This document shows, in pieces, positions 32,157 through 43,140 of a DNA stretch of 64,000 nt; position 1 is the stretch's first letter, and every line of letters begins with the position of its first letter. A model generated the notes under the pieces. The model was not told the origin of the DNA, did not search any database, and worked only from the letters and a program-made list of their open reading frames with translations. Source of the stretch: Liolophura sinensis (taxonomy: Eukaryota > Mollusca > Polyplacophora > Chitonida > Chitonidae); NCBI RefSeq assembly GCF_032854445.1, contig NC_088299.1:3635001-3699000 (forward strand). Direction: 5' to 3'. The translations under genes were made by a program, and so were the position numbers.

Positions 32157-33460
32157 AGATTAGATAAACATTTGACTTTCGGCAGGGATCGGTCTACCTA
32201 CGACTAAGGGTGTACAGGACCTGCGCGGCAGCACTATGTGGAACCAAGCGACATTACTTCCGCTTGGACTGGTCGTTAGTTTCGCTATTATGCAAGATAC
32301 ATTGGCCTGGGTTTCTGTTTCGCTTGCCCAGATAAAGTGACACATTCGACGGTTTGGTCATTTTATAATTAAGCTCGCCCGTAAGGTCCCCCAATTGTCG
32401 AGCCCCCCAATTAAGCCCGATTGTGAGCTTATAACCAACGAGAAGGGATTCTCCCTAAATCCCTCTTGTACACACGCTGCACCTGGTCTGCCAATGTGCC
32501 AGGGTACTTCCAGAAGGTGTTCATTTCTGCTGGTGGGAACGAAATTGGTCCAAATAGACCGGAGTCAGGCAGATGGCTAAATAATATTTAGCATCGGTCT
32601 GTCTGACCGTTTCATCTTATCACCTAGAACGGCCATAGTTCGAGAATTTAAAGGTCTTGAGGGTTGGGCGGAAAAGCAATCGGTTGGCATTTTGGCAACC
32701 AATAATTGGTCGAGACAATGATTTATGTAGCGGTTTGCTAATTGAGTGGTTGATTTATTGATGGATGGATTTATTGAATGATCAATGGATGGGCTGAAAT
32801 ACTCATTGATGGATGGATTTATTGACTGATCAATGGATGGGCTGAAATACTCATTCGATAAATGGATTAAGTCATAGCTGGGTGGATTGCTGGGTAAGTG
32901 AAATCAGTGAGGGGAATTGATGGAATCGTCAAATGGATTCTTTCAGAGATGGATAGATGGAATGAAGAATGAATTGACAGGAAAAACAACAGGAATGTTT
33001 TTCTGATTATTGACAAGCATTCGTTTGTTCCTAAGCTTAACGACCGGATAAAATCCCAGATCCGGTCAAAATGTACTAGCACAAACATAACCACTGGCTG
33101 ACCGATATTCAACTCAAAGTGAGGAAGTACGAAGATCTGGCTTATTTTCAACGCCAAACACTGTAATATAAGATCTCCATTTTTAGGTACTGGGCAAGTC
33201 TCATTTACTTATTTATTTGACTGATGCTCAACAATATTTCACTTGTGAGATAGACAACGACGGGAAAGTATAATAACACATTGGTTAACTTACTCCACAT
33301 GTATCCATAAATAAGACAAAGTTGTCTGCGTGTGCACAGACCATGTTCAGGAAAAAGTCGATCACTGATTGGTCTCTCATCGTGTCTTGAAATTAAAAGG
33401 TAACTTAGGCATGACACGCACCTCGATTTATACACTATCTTGCTCTCGTTTACCCGACCA
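32157..33460. other. No recognised gene
   Basis: Mixed-composition DNA with a small tandem repeat (32756-32856) and a worn family-1 tail fragment at about 33203-33260 (TTTATTTGACTGATGC, CAACAATATTTCACTTG). Confidence 0.35.
32756..32856 (+). repeat. 49-bp tandem repeat, about two copies
   Basis: TGATCAATGGATGGGCTGAA recurs at 32779 and 32828, preceded in both cases by GGATGGATTTATTGA. Surrounding GGAT-rich words may be older units. Confidence 0.75.
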
Positions 33461-33733
33461 TTTTATTTATTTATTTATTTGATTGTTTTTTACGCCGTAC
33501 TCAGGAATATTTCACTTATGCGACGGTGTCCTGCATTATGTTGGGAGGAAACCGGGCAGAGCACGGGGGAAACCCACGACCATCCGCAGGTTGTTGGAAA
33601 GACCTTCCCACGTACGGCCGGAGAGAGGAAACCAGCATGAGCTGGACTTGAACTCACAGTGACCGCATTGGTGAAAGGCTCCTGGGTCATTACGCTACGC
33701 TAGCGTGCTAACTAACTGATCCACGGAGGCCCC
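33461..33733 (-). mobile_element. SINE family 1, full length
   Basis: Tail of TTTATTTATTTATTTATTTG, CGCCGTACTCAGGAATATTT, CACGACCATCCGCAGGTTG, box B-like TGGACTTGAACTCACAG, and box A-like GCTAACTAACTGATCCACGG ending GGCCCC. Possible short duplication CCCGAC(C/A)A on both sides. Confidence 0.85.
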
Positions 33734-35269
33734 TCCCGACAACTTTAATATTAGTAAATGACCATTTATATGACTAAGTTTACTACCAGGCTAGCAACAC
33801 AAAATGAACGTGGACATGAAGGTGGATTAAAAGTAAAGGAAGTAAACGCAAAACACAGGAATACCAGGGGAGAAGCATTGTAATTTTCTAAATGTCACAT
33901 AGGATGTAAACGAAAATGGTGTGGTCTAAGGGTAGACGTTTGTCAGGAATTAATGAATAACTGCGGTTTCAACCGCCTCGTGGCAATGGATTTAAGTAGA
34001 AAATGCAGCTATCAACGGTTGTAGTTTGATGACACATAGGCGCAAGGTGGCGGAGGTGCCACCATTGTGTCGTTAATAAGCTCTGACCATTGATTCAGTT
34101 TTAATGATGCTGAATTGTCAATTTGATTTTAATGATGAAATAAATAAAATATATAAATAAATACACAATTAAATATACTAGTAGTTAACGATACAACAAC
34201 AATAAAAAGATCTTAAAGAACAGATCTTAGTAGTATTACGCAATAACTTGGTTAATTTTGTGTTGGGATTAATTAGTTAAGTGTAATCCACTGATTTCCT
34301 TTTATACGGGAATGTAGAGATTATTTTAATTTCACTTAGGTGTTCAAAACTGAAATTATATGCATTGTCAAAGTCCTCATTGAATATAATAGGGGTACCA
34401 TCTCCCGCGCAATACTGGCTATTGGGGTCAAAGCCTAATTGTCAATTGTTCTCTTGGAATGTGTATGTAATACGTAACCAGTCTGTTAAAAAAAATATAT
34501 ATCGCAAAGGCAGGAAAGAACACACTTAAACATCTTAGGCCTGAATTTTCTTAGGCGGAAAATATACCCCATTAAAAATGCAACAACTTATCCATTCTGC
34601 AAACTACGCCCTTTCGTCACATGTTAGACAGTGAAGTAAAAGGACACTTACAGCGATGTCATGTAAAAAATAATGGACTTTATGTCTCATTTCCTGTAGT
34701 CTTGACAGCCTCAAGATCAAATTGAAAAAATATGCGTACTTTGTCGAATCCCTATGGTATTACTCCTTTAGTTAATTTACTTACTCAGGTGCAAAGAATT
34801 AGTTCGCTACATGCAGCTAAATGTCTCCCTTGAGCTCTAAAGAGAGGAATTCCTCGTCAGCGGATTTGAACTATGTTCTCTGAGAAGAGTTTTTAACTCT
34901 GTGTCCACATAAGTCTTTTGTGTAGCGAAGACACAATGGAATTCCTATACAGATCCGATGTGGCATTAGGCCGTGCTGTAAGCATTAGTTCTGCTCGCTG
35001 AACTTCATTGTATCCTCCATTCAAAGTAAACAATTAAACATGCTCCTGAACAAGGCCTTGGCTCGATTACTTGTGGAAAAATAAACTATGCCTGGCGCTA
35101 CCTTAGTAAATGTCATTTTTCTGCGACCGTTTTAAAAAAAAATATCAATATCGTAACAGCTGGGTAGAATTGATTATTTAATTCAAACGTGTGTTTTATT
35201 GGGATCAGTTGTCTGAAGGAGTTTGTTCTATAAAACAACTTCTTCCTGACAACTGTACCTCCGTCTCTT
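33734..35269. other. AT-rich DNA, nothing recognised
   Basis: Frequent stops in all frames. No repeat unit or splice-bounded open segment stands out. Confidence 0.4.
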
Positions 35270-35455
35270 CAGACTTGTTGGCATGTCGATCCGGTCTGGT
35301 GTTGTTGGCAGGTAGATACGGTCTGGTGTTGTTTGCAGGTAGATCTGGTCTGGTGTTGTTGGCATGTAGATCTGGTCTGATGTTGTTGGCATGTTGGCAT
35401 GTAGATCCGGTCTGGTGTCGTTTTGCAGGTAGATCTGGTCTTGTGTTCTTGGCAC
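35270..35455 (+). repeat. 27-bp minisatellite, about 6 units, frame-preserving
   Basis: GGTCTGG recurs at 35293, 35320, 35347 and 35374 (27 bp apart), and the array continues to about 35437 with one 8-bp irregularity. Because 27 is a multiple of three, a 134-codon ORF (35191-35595) translates to repeats of the type LLACRSGLV. I see no evidence that it is a gene. Confidence 0.85.
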
Positions 35456-37490
35456 ATAATCGTTCCTTTCAATTAGTACCGATTATTAAGATGCCGACAA
35501 ATATTATGCCGTTAATATCGTTAAAGATCGTATTTCAAGCAATAATGAAGACCAGAATTAAAAGGGACAAAACTCACACGTACATCATATGTTGAATACA
35601 CTGGACTTATGTAAAAAGATACAAAGAATATGTAAAAAGTCTTAAACTGCAACGGCAGGCAACAATAAAGCAGCCGACGGCTTAATTATTTACCTTGTTA
35701 TTTTCCCCAAAATAATGATGTTCTTTCACAGAGAGAGGGAATGGACTTTTCGTGACAAAGAGGACAAAGGGGATTACTCGGTAAAGTCAAACCCACGACT
35801 ATAAATCCCAAATGGAATCGTGTACTCAGTTCTGGTAAAAAAGATAAAAAAAAACTAAAGCATTTAACCAAAGCGTAAAACTTGAGTTATTCGGTGCAGT
35901 GAGGGATAAGAGAACATAATTAGTAGACCTGCTAGGTTTGGAAGTCATTTGTAGCTAAAATATGGAATAAATAGGGAATAAATATGAATTCAAAACATTT
36001 GTTAATAGCTGAGAGCAAGGGTGAGCTTAGGTAAACACTTCAGTGGGAAAATGGCAACCGGTGAAAACGTAAAACCTTTCTTTGAACGTTTCGAGATTTG
36101 TTCAGTTACATTCGACCCTGCCATCAGGCAGGCATGGTGAACGGACAATCTTGGTCGATGGGATAATGCGATCCTGAGGAACCAAGGTACCGTGCTTGGC
36201 GACCATATATAGGCTCGTCTGAAACATGGTGTCGCCAACCTGACCAGACTTCACTGCGACATCGTGTAAACCGGGCAGAAACAACTGTCATAAACGGTTA
36301 AGTGCACTTAAGCACACTTCCTTTGTAAAAACGAAGTGATTTGACATCTAATAGGTCGGTAACGAAGTCAAAAATACGGTTTCTGATTCCGAAAAGCTGA
36401 AATGATTTGCATTCCGTAAGCAAGGAAGAGAAAGGAAATATCCTTTGACAGAATCGAGCACGTTCTAAGTGCCCCCCTCGAAAGAACTCATTAACGGCAG
36501 ATGGCAACGTTTCAATTAATGTGTCGCAAAGAGTGAAAGACTCAATGGATTCTCATTCTCTGAAATCTGCAATCCAAAGGACCTGGAGGTTAGCTCCTTG
36601 CTTGCAACAAGTTGTCGAAGGTTGACAAAGATAGCTGGCTTTATTATTTTATACCAAATTGCCCTTGGGACGATTTTACAAAGCATTTCTGACTCAAAAT
36701 TCAAATCTTTCCACAACGGGATTGAAGGTTGTAATTTACATACATTTGACTTGAGATAACACTGGTGAAGTAGAAAAATTACTTCACAAAACCAAAAAAT
36801 AAGCTTCAGGATCATATTTAAAGTTTTGACAATTCAGAAAAGTGAAAATTGAGAAATTGGTCCTTAAAACTGAAAAGATTGTCACTAACTATATCGCGGC
36901 TATACATATTTACATATCTACGCTTATTTCATGAAATTAACACCAAAAAAGCTGGTCAGTAACAAGCTATATATTTTTATTGCGGACTTATACGTTGTAT
37001 GTGGGAAATGCGCCACATTTCAATCGTCACCAGATATGCGGACACCGGATACGCATAAGCTGTAGCCCGAACGGCGTGTGCCAAATCTGCAGGCGTGCCC
37101 TGTCTTTCTGACAAGACAAGATCGTTAATATCTGATAACAGTAACCACTACACCGTTGCCTTCCAGGAAACTATTTACGTCCTAGTTGACAACGAATCTG
37201 TGTAGTGTCGTGGGGACCTAGTTTATTACCGTGTCTAATGGTCAGGTAACATGGTTAACATTTCATTAACTCCGTTTTTTAGTATATGACAGAAATAACA
37301 GCCCGACGGATTTTTTTCCGTAATGGTAGATTGCTCGTGCAATCAATAGAAAGAACAAATTAAAGAAAAAAAAAACGCCGAGGCGTGGAGAAAAATCGAT
37401 GAAACGAAACGTAAGAATCCCGTACTTAACGGCTATAATTGACAATTGTTTTTTTTTTGTAGCTGGGAATTCGCTCAGCGTCGTCCCTAC
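35456..37490. other. No confirmed gene
   Basis: At 36050-36120 the plus strand reads MATGENVKPFFERFEICSVT before breaking, vaguely like a retroelement gag start but not enough to call. A GC-rich patch at 37025-37150 has AACGGTGTAGTGGTTACTG on the minus strand (box A-like) and an acceptor-like TCTTGTCAG. It could be a SINE head or a third exon of the gene at 37491-37852. Confidence 0.3.
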
Positions 37491-37543
37491 CTGACTTAGA
37501 GCATTGTAGAAAACTCCCAGGAGAAACAACCTTAGACGTTCAG
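37491..37543 (-). CDS. Candidate second exon of an unrecognised gene (gene B)
   Basis: Acceptor TCTTTTTCCGACCTCTTAG before 37543, donor GTCAG|GTAGGGA after 37491, both strong. The 53 nt are open in phase 1 (the phase the upstream exon leaves) and give, after the junction alanine, ERLRLFLLGVFYNALSQ, ending in phase 0. The intron to exon 1 is 170 bp. Confidence 0.4.
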
Positions 37544-37713
37544 CTAAGAGGTCGGAAAAAGATGCTAACAGTTAATGACGGGATTTCTGACAACTCCAAG
37601 GTTCCTGACGCTTGCAACAGTTTCAGCTCGCTCAAGCGGGTTGCCATGGTAGCAAGAGCAAGATGGAGATGACTATGTGTGCCGCACGTTTTTCCTGAAC
37701 GTGGTACACTCAC

Positions 37714-37852
37714 CTGCGGTCGAGGCACTATCTACAGGATTGCCTAGTCTCGACAATTGCGGTTTATGCTCTACCATCATTAAGATATCTTGGGGGAAAG
37801 TTTCATAAGTAGTGCCGGGCTGTGTAATCTTTAACACGTCTTGTATTGACAT
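37714..37852 (-). CDS. Candidate first coding exon of an unrecognised gene (gene B)
   Basis: On the minus strand an ATG at 37852 opens MSIQDVLKITQPGTTYETFP, then QDILMMVEHKPQLSRLGNPV and DSASTA, closing with a consensus donor GCAG|GTGAGTG after 37714 (46 codons plus one base). The frame stays open upstream to a stop about 14 codons before, so the true start or an acceptor could lie slightly further up. Joined to 37491-37543 it gives a soluble, partly helical-looking N-terminus without signal peptide. I do not recognise it. Two consensus splice sites plus matching phase make chance less likely. Confidence 0.45.
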
Positions 37853-37984
37853 ATGCTTCTTGTGTAGGTGGCGTTTATGGCGACTGATGGCAATATTCTA
37901 TGATGCTCAGGGATATACGGAAAGGTATTCAAACAGCATTATAAACCGAATTATATGATACGAATAGAAATGTGTACATTTATT

Positions 37985-38150
37985 GTCTTTTCCTGTGGCA
38001 AGGCGAGTCCATGCCGCAAGAAGACGCAAGTCCAGCCGCCATTGAAGCATCATGTCGACGACACCAAGCATGACATTTCACCCAACTTACAGACAGCAGA
38101 TCAGCTAGTCCTGTTTCCTTGCCCATTTTGCTCAACTAAATTTTAAAATA
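37985..38150 (-). mobile_element. SINE family-3 middle fragment
   Basis: CAGCCGCCATTGAAGCATCATG, GACACCAAGCATGACATTT and CAGCTAGTCCTGTTTCCTTG are the reverse complement of the family-3 middle. Confidence 0.6.
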
Positions 38151-38252
38151 AACCGATATAAATTAACACTGGGAATTTAGTCAATAGAAGAGGAACCACT
38201 TGGGTAACAGTGTAAAACATATACATCTCCCATGGATGAATGTCAGAAAATG

Positions 38253-38605
38253 AAGACTGTAACAATGTGATACACTACTGATGGTTGGACACCGTAACAA
38301 TATGATACACTACTGATGGTTGGACACTGTAACAATATGATACACTACTGATGGTTGGACACTGTAACAATATGATACACCACTGATGGTTGGAGACTGT
38401 AACAATATGATACACTACTGATGGTTGGAGACTGTAACAATATGATACACTACTGATGGTTGGACACTGTAACAATATGATACACTACTGATGGTTGGAG
38501 ACTGTAACAATATGATATGCTACTGATGGTTGGAGACTGTAACAATATGATATACTACTGATGGTTGGAGACTGTAACAATATGATACACTACTGATGGT
38601 TAGCT
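38253..38605 (+). repeat. Precise 35-bp minisatellite, ten units
   Basis: ATGGTT recurs at 38281, 38316, 38351 and on to 38596, ten times with no length change. Units read TGATGGTTGGA(C/G)ACTGTAAC plus AATATGATACACTAC. Only a few single-base variants occur (for example TACAC/TATGC), indicating recent homogenisation. The periodic minus-strand ORF (VVYHIVTVSNHQ) is its translation. Confidence 0.95.
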
Positions 38606-38721
38606 CCATAAAAATGCAAACATTATTAAAAGATCGACGTACCTAACCCTGATCTGGAAACACGACCATTTCGTATTTACATACATTAAGCACCAAATTT
38701 TATTTGTAACTTATTGCCATA

Positions 38722-38815
38722 TTTTATTTATTTAATTATTTCACTGGTGTTTTACATCGCCCAGCATTATGGTGGGAGGAAACCGGGAGGTACCCCGGGG
38801 AAACCCACGCCATAT
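38722..38815 (-). mobile_element. SINE family-1 fragment with internal deletion
   Basis: Tail TTATTTCACTGGTGTTTTAC is joined directly to CCAGCATTATGGTGGGAGG and then GGGGAAACCCACGCC; the segment between is deleted. Confidence 0.75.
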
Positions 38816-39749
38816 TCCGTTATGGAAAATCTGACAGAAAAGCAATTATTAAAACTTCATTTAAAACTAGTTTTAGTTTGTCGCATTTATTTGAGCGACT
38901 TGTTTAACGCCATTGGAGAGCGCCCTGTACAGTTTGGCATTTCATGAAATATTTTTTTCTCTACAAGAGAACGCACTACATTGCACTAAAATTTCTGGGA
39001 TATCAGTAATAGAAGCAACTCGGAGAAAAGCTTGACATGCAAAGTCAAGCTATTCTAATCACAGCTGCCCTATATATAACATAGTCGACCGGTGTGAACA
39101 AATCTGATAACAAGAAGGATTCCGCAAACCCTTGCTATGAGATCACATCTTCGAGAAAAAAAAAACATTGTCAAAAAAAAAAAACAACAAAAAAACAAAA
39201 AACAAAAAAAAAATAAAAACAAAAACGTAAAAATATTGAAACTATCAAATCCCTGTGCACAGATTAAATAGGATAACGTGCCAAAATCACTTGGGCATAA
39301 TTTGTATCATGGTCTAAGGGAAGATAAATCAGCTGGAAAAACAAACAACGATGTTCCTGGGTTCTGTCATAAACTCAACATGTGCCTACATGGGAAACTA
39401 AGCCATGTTCGGGGAGGTGGCGCTTAGGGATTTGTCAGTGTTTTCAATCAATCAACATCAACGTTTAGAGGCTTCGTTGTGGTGGTTTGTAATGTGTCAC
39501 AGGTACCGCTTTTAAGGTAATGCGTTTCTTTTCTGCTTAAATGGCTTTTCGTACTTTTTTGGCTTTTGCTGCAAATCAGTGTCGTATAAGCATTTAGACG
39601 TGGATGTTACAGTAGATTTAAACGTACACAAAAAATATGCGAGCATAGATGTGGACAACGTCATCAGCTGCGTGCCATATAACCAATACAGACAAATCCA
39701 AGATCGTGGCCTAATCTTTAAGCTGTATCTTAGAAGGATTGTCCTATAT
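38816..39749. other. No gene; A-rich tract
   Basis: An A-rich low-complexity stretch lies at 39158-39235. The remainder is AT-rich. An 80-codon plus-strand ORF (39579-39821) runs into the fold-back element and is not recognisable. Confidence 0.4.
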
Positions 39750-40400
39750 TTAATGCACTCGTATACCAACTGTCAACCGAAGTGGATCTTTCGGTTCAAT
39801 AATCACCTGGCAAATTCCTAAAACGACGTTTAATACAAACGACAACGGAACTGAGAAAGTATATAAAGTGCAAAATTAGGGCGAAATCAGACAAAGAGAA
39901 GCAGTCAACAGTTTTCAATGAAGTTACAGAGATCTAATGAATGTTCTAGGTGAAGGAAAGAATTCGGTATGCACCATGCTACTATATAAGTTGTGGATAG
40001 TCAAAATAAGTTTCTCCGTTAGTTGCGCTTTGATTGCAACTGTCCATACATCGAGCGTACTGACAGGGTTGAAATAGATCGCCACGTTGGATATATGAAC
40101 AGCTGCGAATAAATCGCTTCTGAGGTGCATATTGTATTAAAGACAACTTGAATATACGAGGCAGGTACACGATCTGAATACTGATTTCACTCATTCGCCT
40201 AGAACATACCTTGCGTCTTTCCAGCATCACATTTGAAACTCTTATATAGACTGCTTCTCTTTACATGTTTCCGTCCTAATTTCGTACTTTTAATTTTTTA
40301 GTTCTTGTTCGTTTGTGTTAAACGTCGTTTTGATAACTGGCCTTGCGAATTATTAAGCTGGAACGTCCATCTTGGTGGACGGATGGTTTACGAATGTCTG
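39750..40400. mobile_element. ~650-bp fold-back element with ~160-bp inverted arms
   Basis: Left arm about 39799-39955, right arm about 40194-40354. Examples of paired segments: AAAACGACGTTTAATACAAA (from 39821) versus the reverse complement of 40309-40331 (one mismatch in 23), AAAGAGAAGCAGTC (39893-39906) versus 40249-40262 exactly, and ATGTTCTAGGTGAA versus 40194-40207. Weaker similarity extends outward. The 238-bp loop encodes nothing recognisable. A third, single-arm copy lies at 46870-47050. Confidence 0.7.
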
Positions 40401-40919
40401 TTTCTACGCATAGAATGGAAACTCTATATTTCAGTGGCGTAGTTTCTCCAAGGAATTTCCAAATGTCTTCTACAGTGTTTTACCTTACGTCGTTAAAGAA
40501 CTTCTTATCTGTTTAGCTTTTAAAATGTTATCAGAAATAGATAGTTATTTTACCCTAAGAGCAGTTTCTTTTTGCTCATTTCTATGTCAATGCTCAATTG
40601 AACAAATGCTACGGTGTCCAAACCTTCACCGTTATAATCAAGGTATTAGAACTAAACGCTAAAGATAAGGCAAATCTGTATCGCTATGGGTAGGCCATTT
40701 TTTTCAGACTAACGTGTGTGCAATAAGCGCATGTTGCCAATGCGGTTATCAGTCAGCGACTTGGACAAAGAGCCTGATTCCTAATAGGACCATTGGCGAG
40801 TTACATGGGTGACGGATAACGATACTAGCTTACAACACATCTGGTCCGGCAAAAATCGGTTGTGAAATAATGCGAAACATGGAGATAAGCGGACATGAAG
40901 CCAACAGAAGGACATCATT

Positions 40920-41261
40920 ATGGGTAATAAATCCTTGCTGTCTCGAACACTGTCTGATAAAGACACAGAAAAATTGTACAAGTCGACAAAATGTGAACTC
41001 CTGGACTCCTCAATCATATACGGTGAGAATTGCATCGAGCTGGTTTGGCAGGAGAAGATCCATTGCACAGCAAGCATTTTCAGCCAACATGTTATAGACG
41101 CTATAATCCTTAACGTTTGCGATCAAAACGGCGTGTTATGCTACTTGCTCAGAAACGACATTTGCGGCGCTAGGAGATATCAGATAAAAGATGGATATCT
41201 TCTTACACCATTACCACTGGGCAAGTCGTTCATCGCTATGCCGGTCACGTATGGGGTGTGA
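40920..41261 (+). CDS. ORF of 113 codons starting MGNK, unrecognised
   Basis: ATG at 40920 (A at -3) opens MGNKSLLSRTLSDKDTEKLY, then KSTKCELLDSSIIYGENCIE, and ends MPVTYGV before TGA. Glycine at position 2 followed by NKSLLS fits an N-myristoylation signal (known rule, not tested). Composition is protein-like: mixed polar and hydrophobic residues with five cysteines and no low-complexity runs. An AATTAAA lies about 45 nt after the stop. There is no overlap with any repeat I could identify. No homolog recognised. It could be an intact small gene, an old domesticated piece or chance. Confidence 0.3.
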   Translation: MGNKSLLSRTLSDKDTEKLYKSTKCELLDSSIIYGENCIELVWQEKIHCTASIFSQHVIDAIILNVCDQNGVLCYLLRNDICGARRYQIKDGYLLTPLPLGKSFIAMPVTYGV

Positions 41262-42092
41262 CAGATCACATCATTCGGACTCAGTGATACGCAGGTAGAA
41301 ATGATGAATTAAATTTTCACTACCTGAACGAACGCTATTTTGTCTTTCATGCTATAAAGCGATGGGAGCACGCGTCATTTCATCCGGTTGATGCTATGAC
41401 TTACAGGCACGCCACCAGCATCACGACAATCACAGATCAGGTGAATTTCGCTTTCTCACACGCATTAAAGGTCATGGTATCTTCATCAAAACCATTTTTC
41501 TATTTTTAAAACCTCTTCAGCTAAACTCGGCCAAACCAATGGTTCTATGTGGTCCAGGATTAAGCAGACAAAAATGTCAAATGCTTGGGCTTGCCAGTGA
41601 TATTGTGTAAACAGAAACCATTTATCAAATTTGCGTCTGAAAAAATATTTCCAGAGAAGACTGCCGAATGCTTTAGATATTAAAATAAATGTGGGTATCC
41701 AGGTTCTGACTTTATGTCCGTATTCGGGTTCTTGCTTTTAATTTTATTAGTGAAATGATACGGCTTGTTTTAATCAACTGAGCCAATCCTTGACAGTTTC
41801 TTTATACGTCGAATCCATAGGCCCCATTGGGATATCTTGGATGAGTTTTCGGAGAGTAATCAATGGAAGCAACAACCCTGACAGTATGCACTGCTTATTA
41901 TGCGAATAATTTCCCGATAATTTAAAAAAGAGAGGTACGTAAAGCATTCCTCTACTAATGAAAACTATAGTTAATGTTATAAACGGAATGCGTATGAACC
42001 TGTCCTTCTGCCATCTGCCAGTTTTCGTCTACAAGATCGCGAAGTGCAGTGTAAAGAGCATTTCCACAACGCTTGAGATGGGAAAATGACTT
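41262..42092. other. No recognised gene
   Basis: ACTTACAG|GCACGCC..AGATCAG|GTGAAT at about 41400-41440 looks like a tiny exon on the plus strand but has no partner. Otherwise AT-rich. Confidence 0.3.
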
Positions 42093-42460
42093 GTGAGAAC
42101 CGCAAGAATTAGATTTCATTGGGTTTTCTTTATTGAAAATTTTACATCATTTTGAACCACTGCCACCACTTGACGAACTTGACCTTTGGAGAGAGATCGA
42201 CGAATGTGGACCTCACCACCGATGTCCTGGCGCGGTGCAGTTTAAACAGCACTAATACAATGCTCTAGAAGGGAAACGGAGTAGGATCACATACATGTAA
42301 AGTGAGAACCGCAACATTTACAATTCCGTGGGTTTTTCTTTGTTTAAAATTTTTACATCACTTTGCACCACTGCCATCACTAGGCAAACATGACCTTTGG
42401 AAATGTGGACTCGTTTGGGTTTAACTTCACCACTGATGTCCTTACGCGGACCTACAATCA
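42093..42460 (+). repeat. Diverged tandem duplication, 209-bp period
   Basis: GTGAGAACCGCAA recurs at 42093 and 42302, followed in both by a GGGTTTT(T)CTTT..TTTACATCA segment, CACCACTGCCA(C/T)CACT, and GACCTTTGGA then CACCAC(C/T)GATGTCCT. Confidence 0.75.
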
Positions 42461-43024
42461 GGTCTTTGTTTTTACAATATCACTGAGCACCAGATGCATA
42501 CAAATTCAGGGATGCCGACATGTTAGCTATGAACACCCGAACAATTCAGGTACATGTAGTTGGGCCGTGAGTTCTTCAGTGCCTGGAGGTAATAATGTAC
42601 AACCTTCAACAGATCTCGCTATTCAACACGCTCGCCGTGTCTACAGTGCTGAATGATTTGTGCGCTTAGCCAAACCAGTGACGTAAAGACCATAAAGAAC
42701 TTTGCCTTGTCAGTGTAAAAGGAGCAAAAAGTAGAAAATGGACTTTGATTTCCAGAATATTTAATTTTATACGGAATCTATTCTGATTGGCAGATGTGAG
42801 AGGTAGGCAAGACCAGAGTATGCCCTGAATTTTAGGTATGGTATAAGCGTGACGAAAGCTGCAAGATATAACACAGGAAACCCTCTCTCCACAGTCAGCC
42901 ATTCAGCGTCGATTCTGTATCCCTTTAAACTAACGATAACGTAGCAACTATTGGATATTTGTTCTCCGGAAAGCAGGGTGTCTCAATTAGAGCCATGTAT
43001 GAAATGTTTTTCTTTTCCTATTTC

Positions 43025-43140
43025 TTTATGTACTTATATGATTGTTTAAGAATTTTTCACTTACGCGATGGCTGTCAGTTTTATGGTTGGAGGAAATTGG
43101 GGTGCACGAGATAAACAGCTGACCTTTGTTAGGTTACTGA
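43025..43140 (-). mobile_element. SINE tail/body, CCGACCTTTGGCAAG variant
   Basis: TTTAAGAATTTTTCACTTAC, GATGGCTGTCAGTTTTATGG, TTGGAGGAAATTGGGGTGC and AGCTGACCTTTGTTAGGTTAC: family-1-type tail with a different body, shared with 57440 and 58580. Confidence 0.55.

Noticed and set aside
36002-36300. Retroelement gag start (MATGENVKPFFERFEICSVT)
   Set aside because: Breaks after about 30 codons and no zinc knuckle, protease or RT follows.
37025-37150. Third exon of gene B
   Set aside because: Open in two frames after an acceptor, but AACGGTGTAGTGGTTACTG next to it looks like a Pol III box A, so a SINE head is equally likely.
38253-38605. CRISPR array
   Set aside because: The 35-bp units are contiguous near-identical repeats without unique spacers, and the genome is eukaryotic.
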